Positions 46,601 through 56,205 are shown, counted from the stretch's first letter. The stretch: DNA of 64,000 nucleotides from Schistosoma mansoni (GCF_000237925.1 NC_031502.1:30145266-30209265), one strand, 5' to 3'. Numbers and translations: made by a program. The notes: a model not told the origin generated them from the sequence alone.

Positions 46601-48451
46601 AAAACTGATAAAATATTACTTGAATTAAGTTCTAAACTAGATCAGTTTAATCCAGTGAAAACAGCTGAATAACTACAAATTTATTCATATTTGAATAATC
46701 ACTGTTATTCCTTTGCTATGAAATCACAAAAGCAGGAAATTGAAATGAAAAAAATATCACATATTCTGAGGTCAAAACATCTAATACCCATGGTCTACTC
46801 ATTTGCCTCTATAGTTATTAAATACATTAGTTACTCTAACATTTATATCTACAGTTCGTTAGAAAAATATGTACCAACGTTCTATTGGTTACATTCTGAT
46901 AATCTACGTATTTTGTAACAATCTTTATGCTACAGGAAAAAGTACTCCTTTTGTATGACATATGTATATAGTGCTACACTAATACTTAGTAAAATCCATT
47001 TTTAATAACTTCAAGGACTATAAAAACAAGAAAACATTGATAATACGTTGGAACTTTGATTTCTTCTTAAGAACCATTGATTTAATAGGTAATATGTAGC
47101 ACATTGGCTAGCAGTGGAATCCAGGATGGGCGTTTCGTCCTATTTGGGACTCGTTAGCTGGATGTACCTGGACATTAGTGTTGATGTTCAATCTGGGACT
47201 CGCACCCAGTACCATTCGCTTCGAACGCCATCGCGTTATTCTATTAGCTACTGTAGCATATATCTAACACTAAGTCTTTCAATGGTGATCTCTCTAGATT
47301 TTTAAAGCGATCACACTCAGCTCAAATTTTACCGTAAAAATCAAAACTAGGATCCAGGGACTTACTGAGTCTGCAATAGGAAAATTATATAATTATCAAA
47401 ATACTTTTTAATAAGTATTTCAATGTTGTGTAAAAAACTATGTGAGCTCTCAAAAATCGTTCCGTGTAACTTATGAAACAAACCCTTAATAAGTTATCAT
47501 AAAAATATTTTGGTAATCTCCATTCCTGTCATTTATTGGTTGGCTTTATGTAAATAAAAAGGATAAGTATATGAATTACTATAACTATATTTCTACCATT
47601 CATCACGAAAAATAAGCGCTTTTTTAGAAAAAAATAAATCATCAGCATTTAAACGTTAAACGAATTTTATTACATAATTTTGTGTTAATTGAAATTTCCC
47701 TATGTATTGACAAATAGATGTTTGTATCGGTCACGTCCATCCAGTCGTTGTCATTTGAATTCAACTACATCCCAGTAGTTCTGTATGAATATTCAAATCA
47801 CATAGTTTATTCAATCTAAACTATACAAACAGCATATCAACGACATACATAAAAGGTCCATTATTAATCATAATGAAGCATCATAAAACAAACTAACCAT
47901 AGCACGATATTGTGGTGTATTTGAATCAAATAAATATAGATAGTTTTCATCACATAATAAATGCTGTTGTGACGGTATGTAGAACGACTGAAATCTTATC
48001 ATGATACGTGAATTCACACGTGAATGCACATAAATTTCACAACTGAAATTCACTGGATACTTAGAATTAAGTTTGTTCTCTAATTGATTATTATCATTTG
48101 TTACAGTTTCAATTGATTGTTTTAACAATTTTGTTGTCGTTGTTGTTATTACTGTTGAATTTACATGGTTTTCTCGATAGTTATGGGAAGTATACGATTG
48201 TGGAAAATTAGTTTCGTCAACTGTTACAAATTTACTTGGTAATTTATTTGATTTTTTAGGATGATTGATACTCGTTTTATTGTTTTGTTTAAATACGTTC
48301 GATTTCGAATTTGATTGGTGTACATTTTTGTGAAAATTATCATATAGTTGAGCATATTTTGGATGAGAATAGATTACAGCTCCAGTTAATTCGAAATATA
48401 ATCGTTTTATTGTCAATCCTGGTATATCATGACAATGTTGAGATAAATAAT
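15867..48451 (-). CDS. CUB-LDLa single-pass membrane protein, NETO-like (last seven exons)
   Basis: Join, minus strand: 48451-47898, 45694-45603, 34883-34807, 26642-26127, 20869-20126, 18643-18244, 16623-15867. All are GT-AG and phases agree at each of six joins, giving 1046 residues to a TAA. Order: CUB domain with four cysteines (residues 1-241, with a ~75-residue insert), LDL-receptor class A module (about 247-385, with a long insert), stalk, membrane helix about 431-452, then about 590 residues of cytoplasmic tail with polyN, polyQ and eight prolines in a row. CUB-LDLa-helix is the order of NETO/SOL-2 proteins, which bind ionotropic glutamate receptors; LEV-10 and LRP12-type proteins are alternatives. 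The function is inference. The first CUB and signal peptide were not found. Confidence 0.7.
16624..18243 (-). other. Intron of the CUB/LDLa gene (last)
   Basis: 1.6 kb, AT-rich. I see no repeat I can name and no coding sequence. Confidence 0.6.
18244..18643 (-). CDS. CUB/LDLa gene exon: proline-rich cytoplasmic segment
   Basis: Acceptor in a strong pyrimidine tract (TCTTTTTTTCGATC..TAG|GC), donor TCAAA|GTACGT. It contains an eight-proline run followed by YPKD, a typical ligand for SH3 or EVH1 domains. Both splice sites were chosen by phase: a nearer acceptor at about 18716 puts a stop in frame, and a donor at 18232 does not match the last exon. Coding ends could therefore shift by a few codons. 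Confidence 0.65.
18644..20125 (-). other. Intron of the CUB/LDLa gene
   Basis: 1.5 kb, AT-rich; nothing recognisable beyond short runs. Confidence 0.6.
20126..20869 (-). CDS. CUB/LDLa gene exon: membrane helix and juxtamembrane tail
   Basis: Acceptor TCACATCTTTAG|AC, donor AAAA|GTGGGT (less certain). It opens with NNRTN, an N-glycosylation sequon, then the helix [20 protein letters not shown] followed by CYQYCYRKK: cysteines and basic residues at the inner face suit palmitoylation and a type I topology. The tail has a polyN tract and five to six glutamines in a row, from (AAT)n and (CAA)n runs. Phase 1 in, phase 1 out. Confidence 0.8.
20870..26126 (-). other. Intron of the CUB/LDLa gene
   Basis: 5.3 kb. 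It holds a (TA)n microsatellite at about 22538-22560 and a run of about ten G at 23520. Two frames, 24549-24764 (+) and 25013-25249 (-), have a somewhat protein-like composition but match no family I know. A box B-like GTTCGATCC at about 24871 hints at a worn SINE. No exon was found. Confidence 0.5.
22538..22560. repeat. (TA)n microsatellite
   Basis: About 23 bases of uninterrupted alternating T and A within an intron of the CUB/LDLa gene; likely length-variable. Confidence 0.9.
26127..26642 (-). CDS. CUB/LDLa gene exon: LDL-receptor class A module and stalk
   Basis: Acceptor CTTTCTTCAAG|CG, donor GAAA|GTAAGT. It reads [11 protein letters not shown], an insert of about 70 basic and polar residues, then [20 protein letters not shown] and RDE, i.e. 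C1..EF.C2...C3I...L.C4D.I.HC5.NA.DE, with a late sixth cysteine (NNVGC) about 40 residues on. Two inserts thus split the module; the calcium-site acidic residues D (in QCD) and DE are kept. The ATG at the 5' end of the open frame lies in the intron. Ends in phase 1. Confidence 0.85.
32029..32390 (+). mobile_element. Probable solo LTR fossil
   Basis: A block of clearly higher GC in AT-rich intron DNA. It starts TGTAACGGTGAC, holds three CCAAT-type boxes (about 32097, 32152 and 32182, the last two inverted) and a TATA-like CTATAAATAC near 32218, and has a pyrimidine-rich stretch near 32290. This is the layout of a retrotransposon LTR promoter; no internal element is attached. The right end is approximate and no clear target duplication was found, so family and age are not given. 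A lone promoter of an unseen RNA is the alternative. Confidence 0.4.
33428..33604. repeat. Two Smα-type SINEs head to head (foldback)
   Basis: Left half (33428-33490) is the minus-strand end of a Smα copy; right half (33497-33604) is a plus-strand copy with part of its tRNA-like box B (GTCGAATCCCGG) and its 3' end. Together they form an inverted repeat with arms of about 63 bases sharing GATAGCAGTGGA, GCGTTTCGT and GTCAGCTGGATGTAC blocks. Each half carries a hammerhead motif. Smα elements are known schistosome retroposons whose transcripts contain hammerhead ribozymes. Confidence 0.8.
33544..33588 (+). ncRNA. Hammerhead ribozyme motif in the right Smα copy
   Basis: Type I order on the plus strand: stem I strand ATCCAG (33544-33549), core CTGACGA (33550-33556), stem II GTCC/GAAC with a mismatch, core GAAA (33571-33574), short stem III, cleavage triplet ATC ending at 33582, stem I strand TTGGAT (33583-33588), pairing six of six with one G-U. 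Stem III has a C-A mismatch. The core is complete, so activity is possible but may be weak. Confidence 0.65.
34807..34883 (-). CDS. CUB/LDLa gene exon: last CUB strand
   Basis: 77 bases, acceptor TTTTAATTTTACAG|AT, donor GACG|GTAATT. It reads [20 protein letters not shown] then LTAITD; GFKL.(F/L)TA is the closing strand of CUB domains. The six serines come from a (TCA)n run and may vary in length between individuals. Phases (2 in, 1 out) match the exons on either side. Confidence 0.8.
35310..35672. repeat. Repeat family A, copy 3
   Basis: Collinear with copy 1 (10953-11357) over its whole length, from TTTTTGGTACAATATGGAAT through GTCGACATCTGAGTAATGTT and GTGACTTGTACAGTGAAAGG to GGTAGCCCAGATATTCGAGC. 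The two long copies agree on ends within about 10 bases, which gives a unit of about 370-400 bases. Confidence 0.7.
36153..36199. repeat. Perfect 17-base-arm hairpin
   Basis: ATTCAAAAATGAACAAT at 36153-36169 is followed, after 13 bases, by its exact reverse complement at 36183-36199. AT-rich; no T-run or other sign of a known RNA gene. It could be a tiny foldback element. Confidence 0.7.
39213..39340 (+). repeat. Ribozyme-type repeat family B, copy 1, with foldback ends
   Basis: Plus-strand 3' part of family B: CGGCCGTCCAGTGCTTCCAG, GGTGGTCTAGCTTCAATTGA and CTAAATCTCCACAAAA, ending CCCCTTCTGATA. Most of the hammerhead 5' half is lost; the cleavage triplet GTC and stem I strand CAGTGC remain. 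Its left end (ATAGTTGAAAGCGTGAGTC, about 39215-39233) is the reverse complement, with one mismatch, of its own right part at 39285-39303. Confidence 0.75.
41498..41665 (+). ncRNA. SR2 leader with nested-pseudoknot (HDV-like) pairing potential
   Basis: Candidate helices: P1 41506-41512/41545-41551 (CTCCTCC with GGAGGAG), P2 41518-41521/41582-41585, P3 41524-41527/41536-41539, P4 41560-41566/41572-41578 (ATGGGGT with ACCCCAT). Their order, P1 P2 P3 P3' P1' P4 P4' P2', is that of hepatitis-delta-like ribozymes, which are known at the 5' ends of some RTE and R2 elements. Against it: P2 is only four pairs, the CNRA joining motif is not clear, and about eight shared bases precede P1. P3 and P4 recur in the other two leaders. 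Confidence 0.35.
41666..43310 (+). CDS. SR2-like LINE ORF: APE endonuclease plus RT N-terminus (truncated)
   Basis: Opens [16 protein letters not shown]. The APE-type endonuclease (about residues 28-285) keeps its hallmark motifs: TWNVRTM, ISETHW with the catalytic Glu, [33 protein letters not shown] and [12 protein letters not shown] with the catalytic Asp-His. A Lys/Arg-rich linker follows (about 350-450), then [20 protein letters not shown] and IPAEAL, the RT entry region. The native frame ends near residue 548; the last few codons (AFNYEKY) derive from family B. Best-preserved of the SR2 copies here, so probably the youngest. With no RT palm it could supply endonuclease at most. Confidence 0.85.
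43311..43358 (+). repeat. Family B 3' tail fused to the SR2 copy
   Basis: CTTTCAACTATGAAAAATAC followed by the CACAAAACCCCTTCTGATAA end block, the same tail as at 39294-39340. It abuts the SR2 frame with no spacer. Confidence 0.75.
43625..43824. other. Assembly gap (200 N)
   Basis: A run of 200 N, a length often used as a placeholder. It is flanked by repeats on both sides: a repeat-looking stretch at about 43480-43624 that I could not classify, and an SR2 3' end. Real length is unknown. Open frames running through it are artefacts. Confidence 0.98.
43825..44098 (+). mobile_element. SR2-like LINE 3' end
   Basis: Encodes the C-terminal SR2 block: [20 protein letters not shown] (frame shifted near its start), [36 protein letters not shown] and [14 protein letters not shown], with stop at 44085-44087 and a (GTAA)n tail to about 44098. 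Same orientation as 41498-43310 and plausibly its other end. Confidence 0.85.
45603..45694 (-). CDS. CUB/LDLa gene exon: late CUB strand with fourth cysteine
   Basis: 92 bases, acceptor CTTTTTTCAG|GC, donor CAG|GTAAGT. It reads [20 protein letters not shown] and [10 protein letters not shown], which fits the C4-to-end part of a CUB domain (C....F.T...F.S....V.I.F). Enters in phase 0 and leaves with two bases, matching its neighbours. Too short to appear as an open frame of note, but splice sites and phase are convincing. Confidence 0.8.
46060..46200 (+). repeat. tRNA-derived SINE-like copy
   Basis: Box A-like TAGTTAAGCTTC at about 46079 and box B-like GTGGTTCGATCGTG at about 46122 are about 45 bases apart, as in tRNA promoters. 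The downstream block GACTGGAAGCCGAACGCC resembles common schistosome repeats. A second, more worn copy lies at 12965-13090. Confidence 0.55.
47110..47255 (-). repeat. Smα-type SINE with decayed hammerhead core
   Basis: Read on the minus strand: box A-like TAGCTAATAG (47250-47241), box B GGGTGCGAGTCCCAG (about 47207-47193), then the hammerhead block with stem I ATCCAG, stem II GTCC/GGAC around CAAATA, GAAAC, ATC and CTGGAT, ending TTCCACTGC. The core reads CTAACGA (47157-47151) where the hammerhead needs CTGANGA. The changed G (G5) is essential, so this copy should not self-cleave. Otherwise it is the most complete Smα unit in the window. Confidence 0.8.
47898..48451 (-). CDS. CUB/LDLa gene exon: first part of CUB domain
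   Basis: Acceptor GAAATTTAG|AT at 48453-48452, donor ATG|GTTAGT at 47897. It enters with one base owed by an upstream exon and ends in phase 0. It reads a CUB start ([17 protein letters not shown], compare G.I.SP.YP..Y), then a polar insert of about 75 residues with a Thr run, then [19 protein letters not shown] and [12 protein letters not shown], the C2/C3 cysteines and the D.L.(I/L).D strand of CUB domains. Bilaterian CUB domains seldom carry an insert this long. An ATG is absent near the start, so this is an internal exon. Confidence 0.8.
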
Positions 48452-51400
48452 CTAAATTTCAACGAAAAAAGTGGCAGTAAAACTCAGTATTGTATAAGAT
48501 AATGCTATGAGACTATAATTTATGGACGATCTTTGAGCGATGCCTTAGTGACCTTGAGAATGTCCTCTTACTTACTAGGGCTTAATGAGGGTTATAAAGC
48601 AGTGTGAATAATAAGAATCACTTTGGCAAGACTATAACTATAATCAGAAGCGTTTGAGGGGTCTCAAGGTCAGGCTGCCAATTTTAGTACCTGATGCTCG
48701 CGTGCAATCAGTTTACAGCAGATTTCAGAGAAGACGTTATAATTGGGCGGCTGAAACAAATGGGATTATTAAGAACTTTATTTGTGATTTTGTTAATCAA
48801 ATTACTTGTGGACCTTACTCAGACTACAGTGATGTTGTCATTCGATGAAATATATGTTGGAGGAAGACATCTGCTAGAATAGGAACTTTTTCGCTCGATT
48901 TAGATTGAGACTAAGTCAAATTATGATTATTTTTGCTAACTAGATAATAAAAGCACTAGTAACACTGACTACAACATTTAGAACTTCGGCTATTCAGTGG
49001 TATGAGTGTTGTAGCGATGTATGCGCAGTAAAAATGACAAGCTTAGATGAGTCGTTTGGATGAATGAATTTTACGCAAAAATCTGAGACCTGTTATCCTA
49101 AATCTGACTGGTTCATCAGTGAATTATAATCTTGCCGATATTGTAAAAATAAAATTGGAGTAACTGTTTAAAAGAAAAAAGCTAGTACATAAATATGACA
49201 GTGCTGGGAATTATAAACGCTTTAAGAGGACTTTAAAATTTATTTTTATCCTTTCATAGTGGGTGTTAGCAACAGAGAAAACAATCTTTTGCAACTCCAT
49301 TAGTAACAAATCAGTTCAAAGCGTAACTGAATATTATTTTATCAAGGCTAAAATTCAACATTGTGACTTAGCTATAGTTTAAAATGAAAAATCAGTAACC
49401 ACGAATTAACGAAACCTGAATACCAGCCTAAGTTACTTCTAATCTAAACAGAAGTTGATGTTACTCATGAGATTTCATACTGAAGTCGCATTTTATGGAG
49501 TTAGCCTATCGAACAAAAATTTGTTTGTATAATTTGTATTTAGTTATCTTTAGACTATGCTCATACAAAATGTATCCATCAAGCAAATGTTTTACTAAAA
49601 CATAGGGCAGTCTGCAGATAAAAACAAATGTAAACCTAAATAATATCTAAACTGTAACACTTATAGTAAAATTCCCTATCAATTCAGGCATGGAAATTAG
49701 TTCTTTTTGATGTAAATCGCTCCATATATATTAACACAGGTTCTCAACATATTCTTTTTCGTAGTATACAATCTACATTTATAATTATGATTCTATAAAA
49801 AATTCTGTTTCCTAATCAGTTGTTAACTTGTGAACGGTTAGTTTCAATTTGTTCTAGTGTTACAAACACCGTACTCAACGTTACTTTCTCGTGACCACTG
49901 ACAAATAACTAGCAACTGAATGGAGAACGAACATGAAATATCCATTCTAGGATGTTTCTTTATACGTTGAACTACTACTTCACTGGCTGGTTATTTCACA
50001 ATTGAACTGTAATTTCAAAAAATAGGCAATATAATTAAACAGTAAAATAGTGAATTAATAAATGAGGAAAGCCATGGAACGAACATCAAGCGCTGCAGGA
50101 TTATGTTTTTTTTTTAACTTATAATGAATCCAGGAAATAAAGAAAAACTGATTAGTCCCGTTTCCACTCCAGTTGTTTCTATAACGTCAGTAATATTGGG
50201 CGTACAAGCTGATAGTTACATCATTGAAATTTTAGACATAATCCTACATAGTTAACTAGAGGAAAAAATGAAATAACAAGAAGCTTTATTCTTAGACATT
50301 AGATTGATACTGATCATAACATCGACATAAATGCAGTTTTAAAGATTATCTATAGAATTCCATCGAACCTACCCCATGTTAACATTATCAGTCTCTTACA
50401 TACCGAGGAAGCCATAGTAACACATGTCAACAAACCTAGTTATTGTATAAGAAAAACGTTTATGCAGCATTTCTATTTCCTCTGATCTCCCACTTAGTTA
50501 TTTATACGTTTCTAAAAATATATTTTTATTTTCTAAACAATTTCATATCTGTTCTACTAACGTAATTACTTGGTTTTCTTTGCACCGTTTCATGGAAACT
50601 AATTTCGAATTTTCACCCGTTGAGTTACTTACTGATTAATATCAATTAGAGAAGATATTCAGATACACGTTTAAACTGACCTACCACCACTTTCTTAGTG
50701 TTTATTCAACACTTAACTGAATTATTCTATACATTTCTATGCCGATTTAGTGAGAAAATAATTGAAAATAAATATTTCTTCGTCCATCATATATCGTTAT
50801 TGTTTCAATGAGTAAACTAGGAACTTAAAATATTGGACAAAACCAGTAAATCGAAATAAAGAAGTTCAAAGCAAATAAGCGATAAACCCTTAGTCTTTCC
50901 TATGGCTTTCTAATATATACCAAATTCGCATTGTCGAGTAGCCATCTCTCCACTTATAATCAACAATTTCACTAAGAGACCTGATGCTTTCTTTAATTAT
51001 TTGAAACTTAATCTGTTACATTTATAGTTAGCATCATTACTTACTAGAACATCTCTTCAGATTGCTTTAAGATCGCAAAATCCTGAAAAACCAACACCTG
51101 AAATTTATTTCACATGCAATACCAATCACAACACGTTATAAATATTTACCATTTGACATAATATCTTAGTAGTCATAACAGTTTTATGAGATGAACAGTC
51201 TTCATGTTGCCATGTAAACATCGTGTCTTGTATATATGTTGCCCTAAATTTGAGAGCTGTCGATAAACGGTTTTTATGAGTTCCCGTTGTCATTTTTCAG
51301 ATGTACAAGCGTAACGATGTAGTAAAGAAGTTAAATGTATTACATACTCACACCGATAACATCTAATTTTTTTTAAACGATAGACATATTATAAATGCAT

Positions 51401-52886
51401 GGTAATTTTCTATGACGCCCTGTGTACTTTTTATATATACTTAATAAAAGGCGGATAAATATACTTGAAAAATTTATTGTACTTTTTACCTCCCAAGGGA
51501 ATGGTTTCGAAAGGATTTGTTAATTAATTCCTTAGAATTAGGAATAAGCGGAATGCAACTAGCCTATCCAACAGAACCAGTTATAATTCTTTTTTATTAA
51601 GGACAGTTGAATAACCTGAACTTGGTTTCACGTAACGAAATTTTCGTCCATCTAAAATGTATGTTTCATGACTTTAATGTAGTGGTTCTCTATAATTTAT
51701 CAAGATATGTTTATTGGAATTTCATAGGCAATTCTTTCCTGAAACATTCGTTTATTCTAAACCACAGTTCTCACGATTGATTGGATAGTACTGAATTTTG
51801 TTTTCATTCATTTAGAAGGGTCAGTTCTATAGCACCTCTAATAACCCTGATCAGATAATTTTCTATGGTACCACTATTGCTTTAAGTATAGAGCTTTATT
51901 ATTAACGACTGTAGGTTGACAAACATCTATTTTTAGTTTTTGCGTAATTTAATTCATCAATCGCGGGGTGTCAAGAAATCAAAAAATATCTAGATAAATG
52001 TCATTATCGGTGTTAAGAAAAAAGTACAATTTTTCAGTCTTAAGACATGAACACTAATTATTCACTTAGGCAGTATATAATACAGCACTAAGCTGGGAAA
52101 AACTTTATCTTAATTATTTTATTTGCGGGGTTGAGTAAGTTGTTGATAACTGTAATAGGTAGTTAAAAACAATACTCGTACTTTGTGACAGAATTAAGCT
52201 AATCACAGAAATCAACACTCACAAAATTTAATCTCAACTAAGGTTTCCCGATAGGTGAGCAAGCAAATATAAAAAGATGAGCACTAATTAGTATTTCTAA
52301 GTAAACTAATGGATAAAAAGGTTTCATAATTAGTGAACAAGAGCAGTGACGTTATTACTGATTCAACTATAAAGTGACTAAACGTCTACTAGAATAAATC
52401 AAGTTCTTTTATCAATAACCATTATCGGACTATCTAGTTTTCAGCGTTGAATACATTTTTATTGATCAGATGTGCAAAGTGATCATTAGTCCAAGGAATA
52501 AAAAATTGAGTATATGTCCTCCTGTCTGCGCTTAGGTTATGCTAATCCAAGTCAACAAAGTAACCACTTATCAAAAGCCTTCTGGTAACCTATTCGCATC
52601 AAATATTCATCATGAAATATAGTAGCATGATTTTAAATGATCTTTGCTCATAAATTTTCGAACAGCTGAAGTTCATAGCAGAATACTGCTAGTCAAACTT
52701 ATCACTACAAGGAGCCTGTTTAATTTGTGCATTCAAATCGAATCACTGATAATAAACTGTCAATAAACTTTTATTTACAGTAATACATATGTGTATTAAA
52801 CTATAAGTCAATAAGCGAATCGTCTTTTTTTCATAATATTAATGCGATGACTGACTATGAAAATTTACTACATGGTTTTAAACAAA
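48452..52886. other. No gene recognised upstream of the first CUB exon seen
   Basis: AT-rich. By position it should be intron of the CUB/LDLa gene, since the exon at 48451 starts in mid-codon. I could not find the missing upstream exon here. The frame at 48654-48882 (+) has no recognisable motif. Confidence 0.45.
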
Positions 52887-53034
52887 TAGATATAGCAGAT
52901 AAGATTTTATCATCACTAAGATAAACAGCCCATTACTTCAACTTACCGACTCATGACACCTGCATTTACTGAGCTGGAAAGTTGAAATATAGGGCTGTTT
53001 ATCTTAGTGATGATAAAACCCTGTCTTCTATATC
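52887..53034. repeat. Foldback element, 27-base perfect arms in ~43-base imperfect arms
   Basis: 52905-52931 (TTTTATCATCACTAAGATAA...) is exactly reverse-complementary to 52992-53018, and pairing continues imperfectly outward to about 52889 and 53032. The 60-base centre holds CTCATGACACCTGCATTTAC, which recurs in reverse complement at 53191-53210. It has no coding capacity. It may be a small hairpin transposon (MITE-like) or a snapback retroposition product. Confidence 0.7.
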
Positions 53035-53036
53035 AG

Positions 53037-53182
53037 TTTCCGAGAAATGGAAACAGATATAAGAAGAATGAACAACAACTGGATAGAATTAGAAAGGAAG
53101 GCCCAGGAAAGAGCGGGTTGGAGAATGTCGGTCGGCGGCTTATGCTCCATTGAGGGTAACAGACGTAAGTAAGTGAGTAAGA
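53037..53182 (+). mobile_element. SR2-like LINE 3' end, strongly 5'-truncated
   Basis: Reads [21 protein letters not shown], then [11 protein letters not shown], stop region and a (GTAA)n-type tail with one GTGA unit ending near 53180. Only the last ~145 bases of the element are present. It lies between the foldback element and a reversed copy of the foldback's centre. Confidence 0.8.
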
Positions 53183-55804
53183 TAAACAGCGTAAATGCAG
53201 GTGTCATGAGCCGAGAAGTTGAAATAAAAGGTAAGTAACATGATATGTATAACTTTAGACAGCTTTTAAAACGACCCTTGTATGTAATTTTAAAGTTTAA
53301 AACCAACCATATTACATTTGAAATCAATATTCATACATATGTATTTTTAGGACTTGAAAATGATTCTGTGATTACTGCTTTTCCCTTATATAATCTTCAA
53401 ATAATTAGGTCGCATCCTCGTTTTCAATAGTAAGTTTCAAAATAATTGGTTCATTATCGAAGCAGAATGTCAATATGTATATAGTATTACACCTTATCAT
53501 AAAGATTAAAAATATATAAAGCCATAGATACACTTTGTACTGCACAGTTTACATGCCTTCATAACAGTAAATTCTATTTCATAATTTGCAAAGAAGTTCG
53601 TGAAATGAAATTTTCATGAACCGTGATCGTTAATGATGTTAATTTAAAAATAGGCTACATACTAATATGACTGACATTTTAAAAATCGGAATTCAACTAA
53701 ACATGTTATTAGTATCCCGTTTATTGCAAGCCTTTAAAGTTCTTGTTGCATGTTATTGTAGGCCAGCTGTTCGACTTGTTTAGGTGATTATAAAACTAGA
53801 ATAAAACAACCATCTGTTGCTTCTTAGCCTTAAATGGTTCTTTATATGATGTTATTTTTAAAGGTAACTTTTTTTCTGAATCATCGAGAATTCATCAACT
53901 AAGAACAGGCGACACTTATTTACCAAATTTTTAAAAAAATTAAAGAGGTCAAAAATCTACAAAGGTTATCCTTTTTGAAAGTAACAGTTTCCTCAATACC
54001 CTTTGTCAAATATAAAAAACAGACATCCATTGACCTCTACAGCAGGATGTTATTTATGAGTTTCCCTTATATTCGTAACGTAAGGTATGTAAGAGCTAAT
54101 TACATTTTTAAACCAACATGTGTACTAGTTGAGGTAAGGTAAACAGATAATAAAATAAATCTAACTAGTAAATGTGTTTCACAACGGTAACAAATATGCT
54201 TGTTTTTTCCTAATTCGCAGTATTTAATTGTGACGACTCATACGCAAGTAAGAGGTTATCATTACCCGTTGATTACACAATTATATACCAACATCAGCTG
54301 ATTCAGTATTCAAATGTGAAAATAAATGGCTATGAATAAAAATAGGTAATAAACTAACAAATTAACAAAAGATTCATCAGAAATGATGAAAAGACAAACT
54401 ATCGTCTTTTTGGCATATATATGTATATATACTTCAATTTATTTGACTATATCTGCTTATTTCAATTTCCATTGCTTGTTATTGTTGTCGACAGAACAGT
54501 CTTGTTCACATACACTTAGTTATCTTTTATGGGCCTCATTACTCATCACTGTTTTTGAAAAGATTTTTCATTTTACAAAATATTTTTTTAAACATTGGAT
54601 TAAAGGATAGTACTGCATATGAATAAATGTATGTATAGGCAGTGTGCGACTAAATATTACATAATAAGTGATTAAGTGAGACTTTGACGAATATAGTTGT
54701 TAAACCTTTGAAAGAAGAAGGATGAAAATTACAATGTGAGAAGATAAGCAGAAGCGGAAATAATAAAGTATTTGGACAAATACTTAATCCACTATTCGAC
54801 AACACTTAAACGTATCAGCATAATAAAAATAAAATATGACCGTTGTACTGTTCCACTCTTCAATCACGTTTGACCGATTTACAAAAAAATTAAAGCTATA
54901 TTACATTAAATGTTTTGTCCCGATGTAAACCTTTTTTTACGGAACAATGCAAAACAATTATCATATAACTTTTGGTAGTAACCAAAAGGTTCTCCTACTG
55001 TTGGAATTTGAATGACCTTTTTCAAAACACTTTTATTCAACTAATATCCAACCAAAGAGTCTATAGATAAAGTCTTGTATCTTCAATAAGTTTTTTTATA
55101 TTTTATTAAAACCTAAAACGATGTTCAGTAATAAACCTCACGTACGTTTTTTGTTTTTGTATACGAAATACTTTTGTTAAGCCTAATTGCTGAGGAAGTA
55201 CAAAGTTGATGGTTACATAAATTTATAAAAATTTCAGGATCACTGCAAAACCCTAAAAATAAGTAGTATTTTTATTCGTTTAATTCAACATTTATATGTT
55301 TGCATCAATTTTAAGATTTCCCAAGTTGAACTAAAGATCTTGTAAACTAATAACTTGCATCTCATTCTTCATTTAATGAAAAATAGACGTTTGTCAAACT
55401 TTTATTCAAATCGCGTAAAAACCCTGTTAACAAACTATTTGGTGCCAACACAAATGTACACAACTGACACCTGTTAAAAATACCATCATATTTAGCTTTA
55501 ATTAAAAATAAAAATATGTCCTACAAAGATTTAATCAAAACTTCAATCTTACTATTAAAAATCCATTCGTTTTGTTCAGTTACACCGTACTTATACTACT
55601 CATGGAAACAAAATAACTATCAAGATACAGAAAAGCTCGGTTGTGTTATTATTAGCTTTTTTTGATGTGAAAAGTAAGTATGATCAAATATAAATTAAAA
55701 ATTAATTCTTTTCGCTATAAAAACCTTTAAATTCCTTAAATATGAACGAATGCATTTTAACCCCACAACACAGTCACTAATCAAAGCAGAATTATACTAG
55801 AACA
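53183..55804. other. No gene recognised
   Basis: AT-rich. 53183-53230 carries a reversed copy of the centre of the neighbouring foldback. The rest has short frames only; the one at 54383-54610 (+) is hydrophobic but shows no family match. Confidence 0.5.
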
Positions 55805-56205
55805 TTATACATCCAGAAGATACAGGCGTTTATTAACAGTTGTCTACGCAAAATACTTCGATCCGTTGACCAGACACTATCAGCAACATTCTACTGTGGG
55901 AGAGAACAAAACAGGTTTCAGCGGAGGAAAAAATCAGGAAGAAGAGCAGGAAGTGGATATGGCACACATTGAGGAAAGCACCCAACTGTGTCACAAGGCA
56001 AGATCTCACTTGGAATCCTGAAGACCAAAGGAAAAGAGCAAGACCAAAGAACACATTACGCCGAGAAATGGAGACAGACATGAGAAGAATGAATAATAAT
56101 TGGATAGAACTAGAAAGTAAGGTCCAGGACAGAGTGGGTTGGAGAATGCTGGTCGGCGACCTATGCTCTATTGGGAGTAACAGGCGTAGGTAAGTAAGTT
56201 ATACC
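55805..56205 (+). mobile_element. SR2-like LINE 3' end, 5'-truncated
   Basis: Begins in the RT C-terminal domain ([20 protein letters not shown]), crosses a frame change into [18 protein letters not shown], then [34 protein letters not shown] and stop, with a GTAGGTAAGTAAG tail to about 56205. About 400 bases retained. The frame change before 55969 shows it is dead. Confidence 0.85.

Larger units (their letters stand above)
45695..47897 (-). other. Intron of the CUB/LDLa gene (first seen)
   Basis: 2.2 kb with two SINE copies (46060-46200 and 47110-47255). No exon or other gene seen. Confidence 0.6.

Noticed and set aside
53028-53327. Minus-strand 99-codon frame as a membrane protein
   Set aside because: It is the antisense of an SR2 3' end plus AT-rich flank.
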